From: Mesostigma viride
Lineage: Eukaryota > Streptophyta > Mesostigmatophyceae > Mesostigmatales > Mesostigmataceae
DNA length: 64,000 nt
NCBI GenBank assembly: GCA_009746045.1
Contig: RPFO01000231.1
Location: 1,282,340 to 1,346,339 of the forward strand
Direction: 5' to 3'
A program made the translations under genes and the position numbers. This document shows, one piece after another, positions 1-12,800 of this stretch. Under the pieces are notes generated by a model that saw only the letters and a program-made list of their open reading frames with translations, made no database searches and was not told where the DNA came from. Numbering within the stretch: the stretch's first letter is position 1; each line of letters starts with the position of its first letter.

Positions 1-589
1 CAAGCTGCACCGTATACATGAAAATATGAACTATGATCAAGGCGCTCAATAAAATGTGAGCTGCCGCTTAGAGGTTGGTTGATTCCGTTGAAAGATCTTG
101 CCCCGGACCTCCGATGCCATGTTAAAGGCATGTGTGATTACTATGGGGACTTAAATGAATAATTTGTAGGTGGTGAATCATTGCCGACTTAAGCGTCAGG
201 AGCCAGGAAAATTATTTATTACGTCCATATGGTGTGGCTTTCCATGGCTACCTCAAGGTAGCGTGAACATTGGTAATTATGGTAGGTGAGTGGTGGCGGC
301 GGCCCTGGTATGCGCATGGGCCGACAAGGGGTCGATAACGACAGCTGGTATGTAGGAACATGGTGCATGCACATGCATGACTCGGTACGGCATGGTATGA
401 CATGCACATGACACAATACTATAATCTGGTGAAGATAGTGACCAACGGTCCTAGTGCCATTGTACAACTTGGCACATAGTCATAGTGTCCGTTCACATAG
501 GACGAATCCCACTTAGGTACTTATATCCGAGCATATCTATTTGTTAACTAGGGCTCGAATACAACTGCCCGTATTATAGATTTCTGCAC
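1..589. other. Left-edge spacer, no gene recognised
   Basis: No LRR exon, splice-bounded exon or mobile-element terminus was recognised here. Short open frames exist on the - strand but have no recognisable motif. LRR-cassette intron sequence begins at about 590-600, where text matching the conserved 'agcgcccatatc...catcagagcggcggat' intron segment appears. The stretch is probably an intron or an insertion inside gene 1, which enters from the left. Confidence 0.4.
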
Positions 590-769
590 GGTCAGCATAA
601 TGGGCATATTCAAGACAGGATTCTTGACACAAAGCGCCCATATCGCGTGCATGTGCAGGAGCATACATCAGAGCGGCGGATGGCATAGGGTCCCATCCTC
701 CCCTCTCTAACAAGCTCTGTGCTTTTCTGCACATACCGCGTGCGCCTTTTGTCACTGCCCGTCATGCAG

Positions 770-832
770 GTACCTGCAGACCAACCAGCTGTCTGGCACG
801 ATCCCACCGGAGCTGGCGGATGTGGTAGTACT
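770..832 (+). CDS. LRR exon, gene 1 (short form, 63 nt)
   Basis: Reads YLQTNQLSGTIPPEL then ADVVVL. The acceptor is gtcatgcag and the donor ct|gtaagg. It is 63 nt, nine shorter than the standard 72, yet still a multiple of three, so the frame is kept and the LRR loses three residues. Its intron matches that of exon 29100 of gene 2. Confidence 0.85.
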
Positions 833-3800
833 GTAAGGGTCCTGGCAACCCAATTCTTCCAAGCAATCGGTTCATTTTGATATGACCTCATCAATTGCTT
901 GCAATGGTGCTGTAGAGTAACACATGCTATTGATGACAAGTGCTTTCTGGAACGATGAAGTTACCTGCAGTGCATGCTAGGGTCCTTGCTTGAAATAGGA
1001 TTTATACAAAACCATTGGTAGGACCACGCTGTCAAACTGCTGCAGCCCGCCATGCGCCAGCCTAAACGTTGATGCTGCAATAATGCAAGGAGCTGTAAAG
1101 GGCTGCTTTGATGATGTTGCCTAAATGCTGCAAGAGGAAGGAGCTGTATTTGTTGTATTTGTTCATTTACCGAATGTGTAGGTTACACCTCCAATAATGG
1201 GGCCCTGATGAGCATACTGGCCTTTTGCAGGGTCCTGGTGCACACATGCACAGCGCCCATATCTCGTCCTTGTGCAGTACAGTACATCAGATCAGCGGAT
1301 GACATTGGGTCCCATGCTGCCGTCTCTAAATAAGCTGCACATCATGTCTGCGCTTTTGTCGCTGCTCGGCAGGTCTCTGTACAACAACCAGCTGTCTGGC
1401 ACAATCCCACCGGAGCTGGGCTCTTCACCCTCTCTGGGCGATCTGTAAGAGTCCTTTCAAGCCAAATCCTGTTTGCACGTTGATTTCAATACAACGTGAT
1501 CCATTGCTTGCGATGGTTGCTGTGGAGTAACACATGCTATTGATGACAAGTTCTCTCTGGAGCGATGAAGTTACCTGCAGTGCCTGCTACATAGGGTCCT
1601 TTATTTGAATAGGATTTACAGTATACAAAACCATTGGTATGACCTCGTTGTCAAACTATATGCAGCAGCCCAAACTGATGTTGCAATAAGGCAAGGAGCT
1701 GTACAGGGCTGCTTTGATGATGTCGCTAATATGCTGCAAGAAGGCAAGGAGCTGTATCTCTGCATTTACCGTCAATGTAGGTAACAACATCGTTCTCATG
1801 TGAACACCTCCAATAATGGGGGCCGATGAGCACACGGCCATTAGCAGGGTCCTGGTGTACACATACACAGTCTGTCTGCGCCCATATCTCGTCCTTGTGC
1901 AGTACGATACATCCGATCAGCTAATGACATTGGGTCCCATCCTCCCATCTCTAAATAAGCTGCACATCATGTCTGCGCTTTTGTCACTGCTCGGCAGGGT
2001 TCTGAGCAACAACCAGCTGTCTGGCACGATCCCACCGGAGCTGAGCTCTTTATACCTGTACTCCCTGTAAGAGTCCTGTCAACCCAAATCTTGTTTGCAA
2101 GTTGATTATGATACTTGATTATGACGTCATGAAGTGCTTGCGATGGTTGCTGTACAGTGACGCATGGTATTGATGACAAGTTCTATCTGTATGTAACGAT
2201 GAAGCTCCCTGCAGAGCCCTGCTAGGGTCCTTTCTTGAAATAGGATTTATGCAGTACAATATGTTGCACCACCTTGTCAAGCTGTAGCAGCCCCACAGCC
2301 CAAACGGATGCTGTTAGGAGGCAAGGAGCAGTGTAGTGCTGCGTCTACTGTTGTATGTAACTACATTGTTTTCACGCAGAACACCTCCATTAATCAGGGC
2401 CCATGAGCATACTGGCCATTAGCAGGGTCCTGGTGCACACATAGACAGCGCCCACATCCCGTCCATTTGCAAGACCATACATCCGAGCAGCCGATTATTT
2501 AGGTTCCCATCCTCCCGTCTCTAAATAATCTGTTTTTCTAAATAATCTGTTTTTCTAAATAATCTAAATTAAGATCACTGAGCTCCCAAGAAGACCAGCA
2601 TTTGATTGAATACAATAAGTGGAGCCCTGCCACAAATGCAGCAGTTAACCGTGGCCTTAAGGTTTCTCAATCCGCACGCGGAAGCAAGAAGCCTCCAGGG
2701 TGGGAGGGAGGGGAAAGAAACACTTGCGGATCATTGCCTGCCTAGCTTGCTTAAGGCATGGCCCGCCGACACACAAGCTGACATCATCCTAAATTAATTA
2801 ACACCGGCATGCGTCACACGCCGGCCTGAACAGTGCTGAAAACGCCACTACAAACAACGTGGCCACGCACCCCCAGGCTAGTGCGTTAACCGTACAGGTA
2901 GTTGTACAAGGTTCCCAAGACTGACAAACATAAAACTCGCCCATCGACCCCTTGGGCCGGTCCGAATCCACTATACAATAATTAATCACGACTCACTAAA
3001 GAACCCAAATCAGCCTAAGATTCGTTAAGCAACCAGCCGACCCTACAGGTCCCCACCTAACCTCAGCTGGTGCAACCAAACACGAATCTTTGCCAGCAAG
3101 TCGTATAAAACCTACAATCATTTCTCGGACCGCTAATTAATAGCCACCGACCCTTATAAACAACCGGGTCATCCAAGGAAAATTCGGGCGAGCTGGAAAC
3201 CCTTTGTACAGATCAAATTAGTCAGCCCATGTCGCAGACAGCCTTCCACATCCAGGCCAAGGCATAGCGGCCTTATCTTTCCCGCATGCACATGTTAATT
3301 AGACTATATTCAGAGAAAACCGATATTCTGTATTTCTAAATAATCTGTTTTTCTAAATAATCTGTTTTTCTAAATAATCTGTTTTTCCTGCACACACGGT
3401 GTGCCCTTTTGTCACTACACGGCAGGTCCCTGAACAACAACAAGCTGTCTGGCACAATCCCACCAGAGCTGAGGTCTATTCCGGAACTGTACTACCTGTA
3501 AGGGTCCTGTCAACCCAAATCCTGTTGGCATTCATTTCATTTTGATATGACGCCATCAAGTGCTTGAGATGGTTGCTGCATGATTTTTGTTACAATTTTA
3601 CTCTGGAACGATGAACCTGCAGTGCCTGCTAGGGTCATTGCTTGAAATGGGATTTATGCAGTACAATATGTTGCACCACCTTGTCGAGCTGTAGCAGTCC
3701 CACAGCCCAAATAGATGCTGCAAGAAGGCAAGGAGGCGTGTCGTGCTGCGTCTACTGTTGTAGGTTTACAACGACATACATTTGTTGTCACTCTGCTAAC

Positions 3801-6800
3801 CTCCGGTCATTGGGGCCCATGAGCATACTGGCCCTTAGCAGGGTCCTGGTGCATGTACACACAGCGCCCCTATCCCATCCATCTGCAGGACCATACATAC
3901 ATCAGAGCAGCGCATGACATAAGGTTGATCCTCCTGTTCCTATTGGTCCTGCACATGCCGTGTGCTTTTGTCACTGCTCGGCAGGGCCCTGGATACCAAC
4001 AAGCTGTCTGGCACGATCCCACCGGAGCTGGGGTCTCTGAGAGCTTATCTGTGGGATCTGTAAGGGTCCCGTAAACCCCAATCCTGTTTGCGAGTTCATG
4101 TTGATACTACATAGTCATCAAGTGCTTGCGATGGTTGTGCATATAATATGGATGATGATTTTTCTTCGGAAGCATGAACCTGCAGTGGCTGCTCCATTTT
4201 GTCCTTGACTGAAATAGAATGTACACAGAGCAATGTGTTGCACCACTTCGTCAAACTGTAGCAGCCCATTACACGAGTAACTCGGCCCCTGATATTTTGT
4301 AAAGCACCCTGATCAGTCCTAGTAAAGGCTTGTAAATCCTGACAAATCATGATAACGTCCCGATAAATCGTGATAACAACCTGATCAATTCTGATGAAGT
4401 GCTGATAAGTGCCTGAAAATTACCTGGCAAATCCTTCACGTCCTGATGAAACTGATATGTCGCGGGCACAATTCGTCAGTTTTCTCAAGACCCCACAGCG
4501 GGGCAAAAATATGTCCGGGGGGGGTCCGGGCCTCCCCCTCCCGGACACTGGCGAATATTTTTCTGGGCAAAACAAAATGGCAACAGAATTTCTATCATGG
4601 TTTAGATTCTTCTTTTAGTATTCTTACAAAACTGGGTTGCAGCGCCTCTTGTGAGAAAAGCCAGGCAAAAAGGGTAGCTGATTGCCCTCGGCATTTAAGG
4701 AGCAGCCTGAAAGTACCAAACACGTTTATGCATTATGTGTACATTACGCATCCATTTGCAGCCAAGCTACCAAGCACCAACAAGACAAAATGAGGAAGAT
4801 AATAACGGGCTATCTGACTGTGGAATGTAGGCAGGGCCAAACTGTAGATCCATTAGTAACACAGTACTCATCAATGGTTTAAAAACAAATAAAGTGGGGG
4901 TATATGTAGTTAGATAGAGAGACGTCGGTAGACGTTGGTGGAACTCAGTGTGAGGCTGTGATATGCAGTAACGCCAGGGATCGGGCGTTCCTTATCATTA
5001 TTCACTCCATAAGTGGGCACACATTATATGTCGTGACACATCACTCACACGAGTTCCCTAGGACAACTGGACTACGCACAATTGTCCGCCACGTGTCCAG
5101 GCTCTAGAGGCTTCTAGACTGTGGCAACGTTACGCACAACGTCCACTAGACTAGTTGCTAGCTACGTAACTTGCGTACACGTGTGTGCGTCGCGCCACAA
5201 CCGGCGCTCGGCACTGTTATTCAGTCTCCGCCAGAATAACTCCGGTCACGTTGTATGTTCCCCCTGTGTGGCTCCGGCCACAAGTCAGCCTCGAGGTATC
5301 TCAGCTAACTTATGTAGCATAGCAAACAAAGCAACAGATTCTGCAAACTCATAACAAAGCTGAGCAGTCTCCGATATGTAGGATACCATTCCTTGAAACC
5401 TCTGAATCCATTCTTGAAAGCTTTTAGAAGCCGCTTGTCCCTAGCCGTTGACGCCCACTTGCCCAGCTCACTCCTACGGCCCCTGCATGCTCTTTTTTAT
5501 ATTTTCACCCCAGCATTTTGTGTGTGTCCCTTTTTCCACAGACAACTAAGCATTCCTCCTTGCGAATACAGCGGCTCCATGCTGTTTTCGTAGTCCGCAG
5601 TGCCACACCCCCATGCTGTTTTCGTAGTCCGCAGCGCCGCACACCCCCCGTTCCTCCTTATTGGAATCCAATACTACTTCTCGGACTGACAGCAGGGGTG
5701 GAATTGTCAGCTTTAACATCACTTTGAACAGCCTCCTTTTCTTTCTGTGCATTAGCATGCTGGCAGAGAGTTTGGTTACTTAAACCACCGGCAGCATCCA
5801 GTTAGCAAACATGCAATCAGCTGCTCGCTTTCCTTAAAGATCCGCAGTTCCGGTTATAAAGTCTTGCGCGGCCTGGCACCCCCTGGCCAGTTCTATTAGG
5901 TATACCTGGAGCCGCCCTCCGGTGGCTTAAAAGCTTCTGAAAATGCTTGCTGAAGCATGCACACCCCAATATTTACTATCCGTTTTCTAGCGCAATATTA
6001 GCCCAGTATATCACCGTAATCAGACTTGCTGTTGCGGCGCTGCTGCCATTTCTCGCAGCCTTTTTTCGTGCAAGGGCGAAAGCCGGTATCATGACATTTG
6101 CATGGCTGCCCAGCACCTCCTGACAAAAACATTACAAGTGTGCCTACGGACTGACACCAAGAAAGGAATGTACCAAGTATTCACCACTTCGCTACGGGGC
6201 AAACGTAGGTATCAAGCAGCACAACATGGAATCTTGCTTAGAATTCGTATGTACATAGGGCCCGGCGCCACGCCGCGCGGTGGCAGCCAGCGGTTCAACT
6301 CGCTGCCTGCCGACTGCAAAACTCGGCCTAGTCAGTGGCGGGGCCCCCCGGACACCAACCGGACGTGTCCGGACGGCCGCGTGGCCTCCGGACAAATGCG
6401 CCCGGACGGCCCGGCGGCCTCACTGAGGACATTCGGACACAATGTCTAGATTTGGACCATTAGCAGAAACGCTTGAGGAGGTGGTCAGGATGAGCCACAT
6501 CCCGAGGCCGCAACCCTAGCGCCTCGCTATGTATTGCGTTAATACTGCTGGAAAGCAATATAATAATCAACGCATTCAACCGCACCTGTTGACGTGGAAT
6601 TAGAATAGGTCAGTAAGATAGCAAAGGCGCCAGGGCATAGGTGGAGGGCTGGCGGCTGGAACAAGCCCCTGCCACCCAGCGTGCATGCCGTCCAGGTGCC
6701 AGTACCCAGTGCCAGACGAGGTCGGGGTAACAGGTGTAGACAGGCCTTTGCGTGCTGGCATAAGGTACATCCCCGCCCACGGCGGGCATGGTAGACCTGT

Positions 6801-9800
6801 AGCAGAAATCCACTAACAGAAAATTACTTCCGCGTCAGCTGGGTCAGCAGGGCCAGGTGGCACCCCGGGTTGGCAAGAACGGTACGCGAGTATATATGTA
6901 CTTTGGGCTCCAAAATATGGGTGTATACTGTACTTTGGGCTCCAATATAGGTGACTGTTGCAGTGCATCCGTATGAAAACACTACTATAGCATGGATAAC
7001 AAGTAAAATAGCTTGTCATTTCCAACTTAATCCCGGAATATAGCACGCTCGTTTATGACTTCAAGATACGTATTGGTTCAGAATACTCTGTACTGCATGT
7101 ATTTGGTGTGCTTGTTGGTTAACAACACCCGTATGTGCCCTGCATTTAATCATATATAAAGAACTCGGCAACTGGCACGCAGCAGCCTGGCAGCCATCTT
7201 GTCGGTGGGAACCAGCCATTTGGCAATCTGCAGCTAGCCATTTTGAAGAGCTACTAGGAGTCGACGATGAGGCCTGCAGCTGCAGGAAAAGTCCTTGTTG
7301 CAAAATGCCAAGATGCTTCGTCACGGAAACCGGTCCATATTAGGATTTCTGATTTGTTCTGTCGTTTTCACCTCATAATCACACTCAAGACTTTCGGCAT
7401 GGCTGCTAAAATTGCGGTCGCACTGGCCTGCCCCCACCTCGCCTCTTGATTTTGCATATCAGACCTTCCCCTACGTTGAACTTGCGCGTCCTGCATATGC
7501 TGACATAATCATGCATTATTGTTGGCTTTCGCGCCTTACAACTAATTATTCCTAAGCCCAGCCAAACACTTTGTGAAGCTTGCGCTAAGTCCAGTCCGCG
7601 TACCTAAAAATACGCTTATACAGTATACCGCCGATGAGTTCGGTACGCGTACTCACGTATTTTTGCGGCTCAGTGCGGCGTATTTGCCAACCCTGGTGGC
7701 GCCCACGCCACGGAGACGGCCACCGCACGCCGGCAAGCTGGCAAGGTAGAAACAGGGTTCACTGTGCCCTCCAAAAGGGCAAAGTCCAGAGGGCGACGCG
7801 CCCCCTCAGGCCCGGGGGGGGGGGGGGGGGGGGGCTGGGATGCACGTCACCGCACCGGGTTGAGTCAGGAGCCCAGGCGCCGCGCCGACTGGGCTTTTTC
7901 AGAGGGGTAGTTAGCAGTAGCCACCCAGACCCAGTGGCTGTGCAGGTCGCCAGCCAGTGACAGGGCGCCGTTGCGCTGAGCCAGCTGGTTATGATGGTAG
8001 GAAAACGAACGCCCTCTCACAAACGCCCGCACCACAGCACTGGAGTCCACGAGCCGGACGACCTGCTTACCTGAATACACCTTAGCTACCCCTGCCACCT
8101 GGAAGACAGTTCCGTACAGCGGTGGCCACCACCCAGCAGGCGGTTAGTCCCCCTCCTCCATGCGCACCAGGTCCCAGTCCTCACCAGATGTTAAGGCTAT
8201 CGTCCGCCACCCCCACGCTTCGCGCCGGGGTTCGCCAGCTGGGCGCATCCGTCTTGAGGTAGGTCCCTGTAGACCACCCCACCGCTGGAGCTGCTCGCGT
8301 CCTTGCGACGACCCGGTCAGAAAGGGGCCGGGCATTGGCAGCCTTCAAGAAGGGGGTGATGTCGATAGCTGTCTGCAGCTCCTATCAGGCCCCCACAATG
8401 AGCTGCCAGCGGCACCCAGGCAGGGAGGCATTAATGGCTGCTTGCGGCCGATACGTCTCAGACCACACCGAGAGCATGGGGCGGCAGAGCAGATGCATTC
8501 ACTCCCTCTTCCCAAGAACAGAAGTTAGTTCGCGGTAGTTTGTGAATCCGCAAGCCAAGATTCTATGAGTAGCGGCCGCTACTCATAGTATCGCCGGCGA
8601 TAACGGCCACCACACGCTAAGGAACAGGCACCACGTCACCATCGTGGATGACACCCACCACCTGCACACCAGTCTGCTCAGCTGGCGCCGGTACCACCTT
8701 GTCAGACTTCTTAACCAGCTCAACGGCGGCGTAGGCAGCCTGAACACGATCTAGTTGCTGATTCACTCCATCCACCGAAGCACGGTGGTTGAAATGGAGA
8801 TCGTCAATCGTAACGGCATGCATATGTACCTTGCAGATGATCCTGCCGACATTCGAAACAGGGCAAGGGCGCCAGGGGCGCAGCAGGGTCCTCTTCCAGC
8901 TGAAGGCGGACGGTCTGCCCCGCCTCATTAGCATCAACCACCCAAATCAGCGCTGACATGTCGATGCTCAGGCCACTAGCCTTCAACGTGGGCTTGGGGC
9001 CACAGGGGTACAGCACGGACTGGTGCACACACTGGGCCACAGCAACGGCCAGCTTGTTTCCCATTGCCCGGCACAACATCCACGGCCACACTTTCCGACG
9101 CGGCCCAGTAAGGCCCACAAGATCCGACCACACTAGCATCCATGCACAGCACCGCCGCATCCAAGTAGGCATGCGGAGTCTGCTGTAGTAGGAATCCAAA
9201 TCTGATACGCCCCCAAAACATCCTCCCCAGCGCGCTTGGGCAGATCGCAAATCAGGCCGAGGTGTTGCTAAAAACTGGGCATGGGATCTGGTGATGGCAT
9301 GTTGCCACGACGGTTGTCCACAATCAGCCGTATTCGGAGGGGGGAGGATGGAGGGGGGGGGGGGGGGGAAGTGAGAGAGAGATGTATAGAGATACTACAT
9401 CAGGGCTCATGCCAGGATTACAAATACAGCACACACTCAGCAAGGTGAAAAATGTCGGATGCGCGTCCCTATCTTCTTGCATGACACTGACTAGGCGTCC
9501 ATGACTGACATGGGACGAGAAAGCAATCACCTCTCTAGAACGGCAATAACCTCATAAAATTGTAAATAATTAAACCAAGGGGGAAAAAAGGTAACCCATT
9601 CAGGAACGAGGGGATGGTTGATGCAAGGCATGGCTAACTTATTTTAAGTCATAGAGGCTAGGCATTCAGATGCCACACCTTGATCATTCATCGCACAGCA
9701 GTTATTATTAGAAAGAAAGTGCAAAATTTGTGTCAGCAAGTTAGGACTTATTATCAATGGCAAACATGACATGCAGTTCATCAAAGGGCTATTTACTGCA

Positions 9801-12800
9801 AAGAAGCCACCAAGCAGTTGTCAACAGTCAAGGAACGCATAAGCATATTACCACTCCGTTGAAATAGACAGAATCGGATAGGAAAAATGCAATGTTTTGC
9901 ACAGGTAAAAGGAGGAGGAAAGTCTTTCAGGATGGTACGCAAGGCAAGGCAAGTTGCGCAAGGGAACAGATACATCCCGCACGATGCTCACCATCAATTC
10001 TCGACACTCGACAGCGCTTTACCAGCTGACCATGATCATGCCTGTGCCATTGTTATGCGGACTCAGTCCAACAGAATCAGGCATGCACAGATACATGAGC
10101 AAAATCAGAGCAGAAAGGCCAACACAGATGCATCCACCATGCCGAGCGCTGCCCTGGTCGATGAAACAGCCCGATGGAAGACCTTCCCTTTTGCACAGCA
10201 CACGCCCAAGCATGAACTCAAAAACTAGCTCTCTTAAGCCCCCTCTTACAAAAAGATCACGGAACCGACGTGACTCATCGATACTGTCGCGCTTCTACTT
10301 GCAGCAAGCGGCTGTTCAAGTGTGCAAAACGAGTGCTGACGTCACGATAGGCCTCCAAAAGCTAATCGTTAACAAGGACTGCTTGCTCACCCGGTTCAGT
10401 GATGAACAGCTTCCAGAACTCGAATCTCTACCAGCGAACAGGATGGAACGTAGACAGTGCCCCGGTGTTTTTCTCTCATCCCCGATATTTCCCTAACCGA
10501 CATATATTTGAAGACCCCGCAACTGCTGAATTCCGTGAGTGTTTGGTCATCTCCCTATCACCTACTCGTTTCCATGATCCCTGCGACAGTCACATACTCC
10601 TGCTGCATGGCGTTGAGTCACTCCCAGCCCCATGTGTGGACCTTCCCCCACCCCTTAGCTGATATGTGAAAACATCAAGTCCTCTTCTGCCTCATGACTT
10701 TGTGAGCGTTGAGCGTTCCCCCCACAATCGTGCACGACCTCGCGGCTCGTGACCGGCAGCGCAGGACGGAACGGTCGGAAACGGCGTATCTTGTGCCGAG
10801 AAACTGACAGTAACAGGAACTAGAGAAACTAACAGTAACAGGAACTAGTATTTACCAACGACAGCCACGGGTAACGCCATATTTGCCGTGCTGCCAGACC
10901 CTAGAAAACGCTTGGTCCTGCCTCTGCCTGACAACCAGTTTCAAGAGCAGGGGATAAATTGTGGCGGCAACGACTTCTGATGATTGGCTTACTGACTCAC
11001 TGACAGCTGACAATCACTTGACGGATAGTAACTGCAGCAACTAGGCAGTGGGGACATTCTACTCAAGAATGTTCTGTTCGGGCTGAAGCGCAGAAGTAGC
11101 TGCCTGTCAATAAATGGAATAATGATGCACTGGACGGTGCCGGCATCAGTTTATTCCCACGCCAGTACGGTAAACTGACTGACGACGGGGCCGTTCTTCG
11201 TTGCGCCCGACCTCCCCGTTGGCTGGTAGACAGTTGGTCCAACGGTGAGGCGAGTGTCACGAAAAATCAATCAAAGCGACAAGGCAACGCAACACAGCAC
11301 CTAGCCGCACCATTCCATAAACGCCTTATGCAGCCATATTAGGCCAGAATAGACACGGCATTTCCAATTCGGGATTTGCACTATTACAGTCACTTTCCTT
11401 GCAGCACTTGCAAAAGACTTGGTGTTGAACCTGGAGCATCTTGACGCTCGAGGGAACTTCCAAAATGGGCATACTTAGGCCCAGTTGATCCGCTTTTTGT
11501 TCCGCTCTTTGAGAATACAAGGTCCCCTACATTGTGATTGCGCTGACATTGCTTTCAATGCGGGTCCTTGCAGTATCGACTATCGTTAGCGCAAAGTCAG
11601 ATCCGCGTAGGCCAATCCTTGCAGTATCAACTATCGTTAGCGCATAATCAAGCAATACTGGGGTCAGTCAACTGGACTGCATCAACAGTCATCCCGTGGA
11701 CCGTACTTGGAGTGCATCCGATCTTTTTTCTTCTGAAAAGTGTCGGTGGATGAAACAATCGCTGCGGTCTGTTTTCCTATATTAATGAAAAATCTTATTT
11801 ACCCCCGCGAGGTAGCTGACAAGGCATTGATTACGAGCGGCCATAAGTAACCCGTTTAAAAGGATTGTTCTGGTGATGTCTATCCCTCTTCTCACGCCTA
11901 ATAAGGCCTTAGTCACTCTCACGCTCATGTACGTGGCCTTGCCGTTTTTTCGCTTGCGCTTGCCATGGTGCCTGGCTATAATTTGTTTCCTCCTCGCTGA
12001 ACTGCATGTATCCCCAATCTTGTTTATCACCCCGTTTCAGGTGCTATCAATTGTGTCCAGTGCGCTGTTCACCTACTCCTATAAGGAGAGAGCTAGTTCT
12101 CATGCCTCGTTGATTGGCACGCATGCCTGCTTGATCGGGCATACGTTTGTATGCACTCTCAATACGTACGCATTTCTCGACGACTTCTTCAATAATTTCT
12201 TCATCACGCTCTTTGTGTAATTACCCATGCTTTTCAATATACTCTGAGCAGGAGTTATAAGCTCTATCAGGGATTAGATGTGATTGAGCGGTAATAGCAG
12301 TGGTGCATGCGACTCATGCGTTATCTTGCATGTGTTATTCATTTTAAGGCCTCATGATTTCCTTGTAGTCTTCCGTGCGTGTCAGTCTTGCGTGTGGACG
12401 TACAGTATGTGCTTTTCAGCACATCATCAGTTTTATCAATACCGTGCTTTGTCTTGGAGACAATGCCATGGATGCCTTTATCAGTTACGTGAGGTATTTT
12501 TATGTGTATTTAAATGACAAGTTCTCTCTGGAACGATGAAGTTACCTTCGATGGCTGCTCCATCGGGTCCTTGCTTGATTGAAATAGGATCTACACATAG
12601 CAAGATTTTGCACCTCTTTGTCAAAGTGTATGTAGCAGCCCAAACTGATGCTGCAAGAAGGCACGGAGCCGTGTCGTGCTGCGTCTACTCAAGATTGTAT
12701 GTAACTACATTGTTTTCAGGCTGAACACCTCCAATAATGGGGGGGCCCATGAGCATACCGGCCATAAGCAGTGTCCTGGTGCACATATAGACAGCGCCCA

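Larger units (their letters stand above)
4250..12520. other. Long spacer of gene 1 (possible giant intron), copy 1
   Basis: No LRR exon occurs in this 8-kb stretch, which is duplicated at about 31790-43750. It contains a copy-1-only insertion near 4.9-5.3 kb, reverse-transcriptase and RNase H remnants on the - strand at about 7.9-9.35 kb, a 26-bp perfect palindrome, G-runs near 7.81 and 9.35 kb, and several open frames that shift between the two copies. The rest shows nothing I can identify. Because the flanking LRR exons keep compatible phase, it could be one long intron. Confidence 0.5.

Noticed and set aside
9954-10496. 180-codon + strand frame in the long spacer
   Set aside because: The paralogous copy is truncated by an indel and no domain is recognisable.
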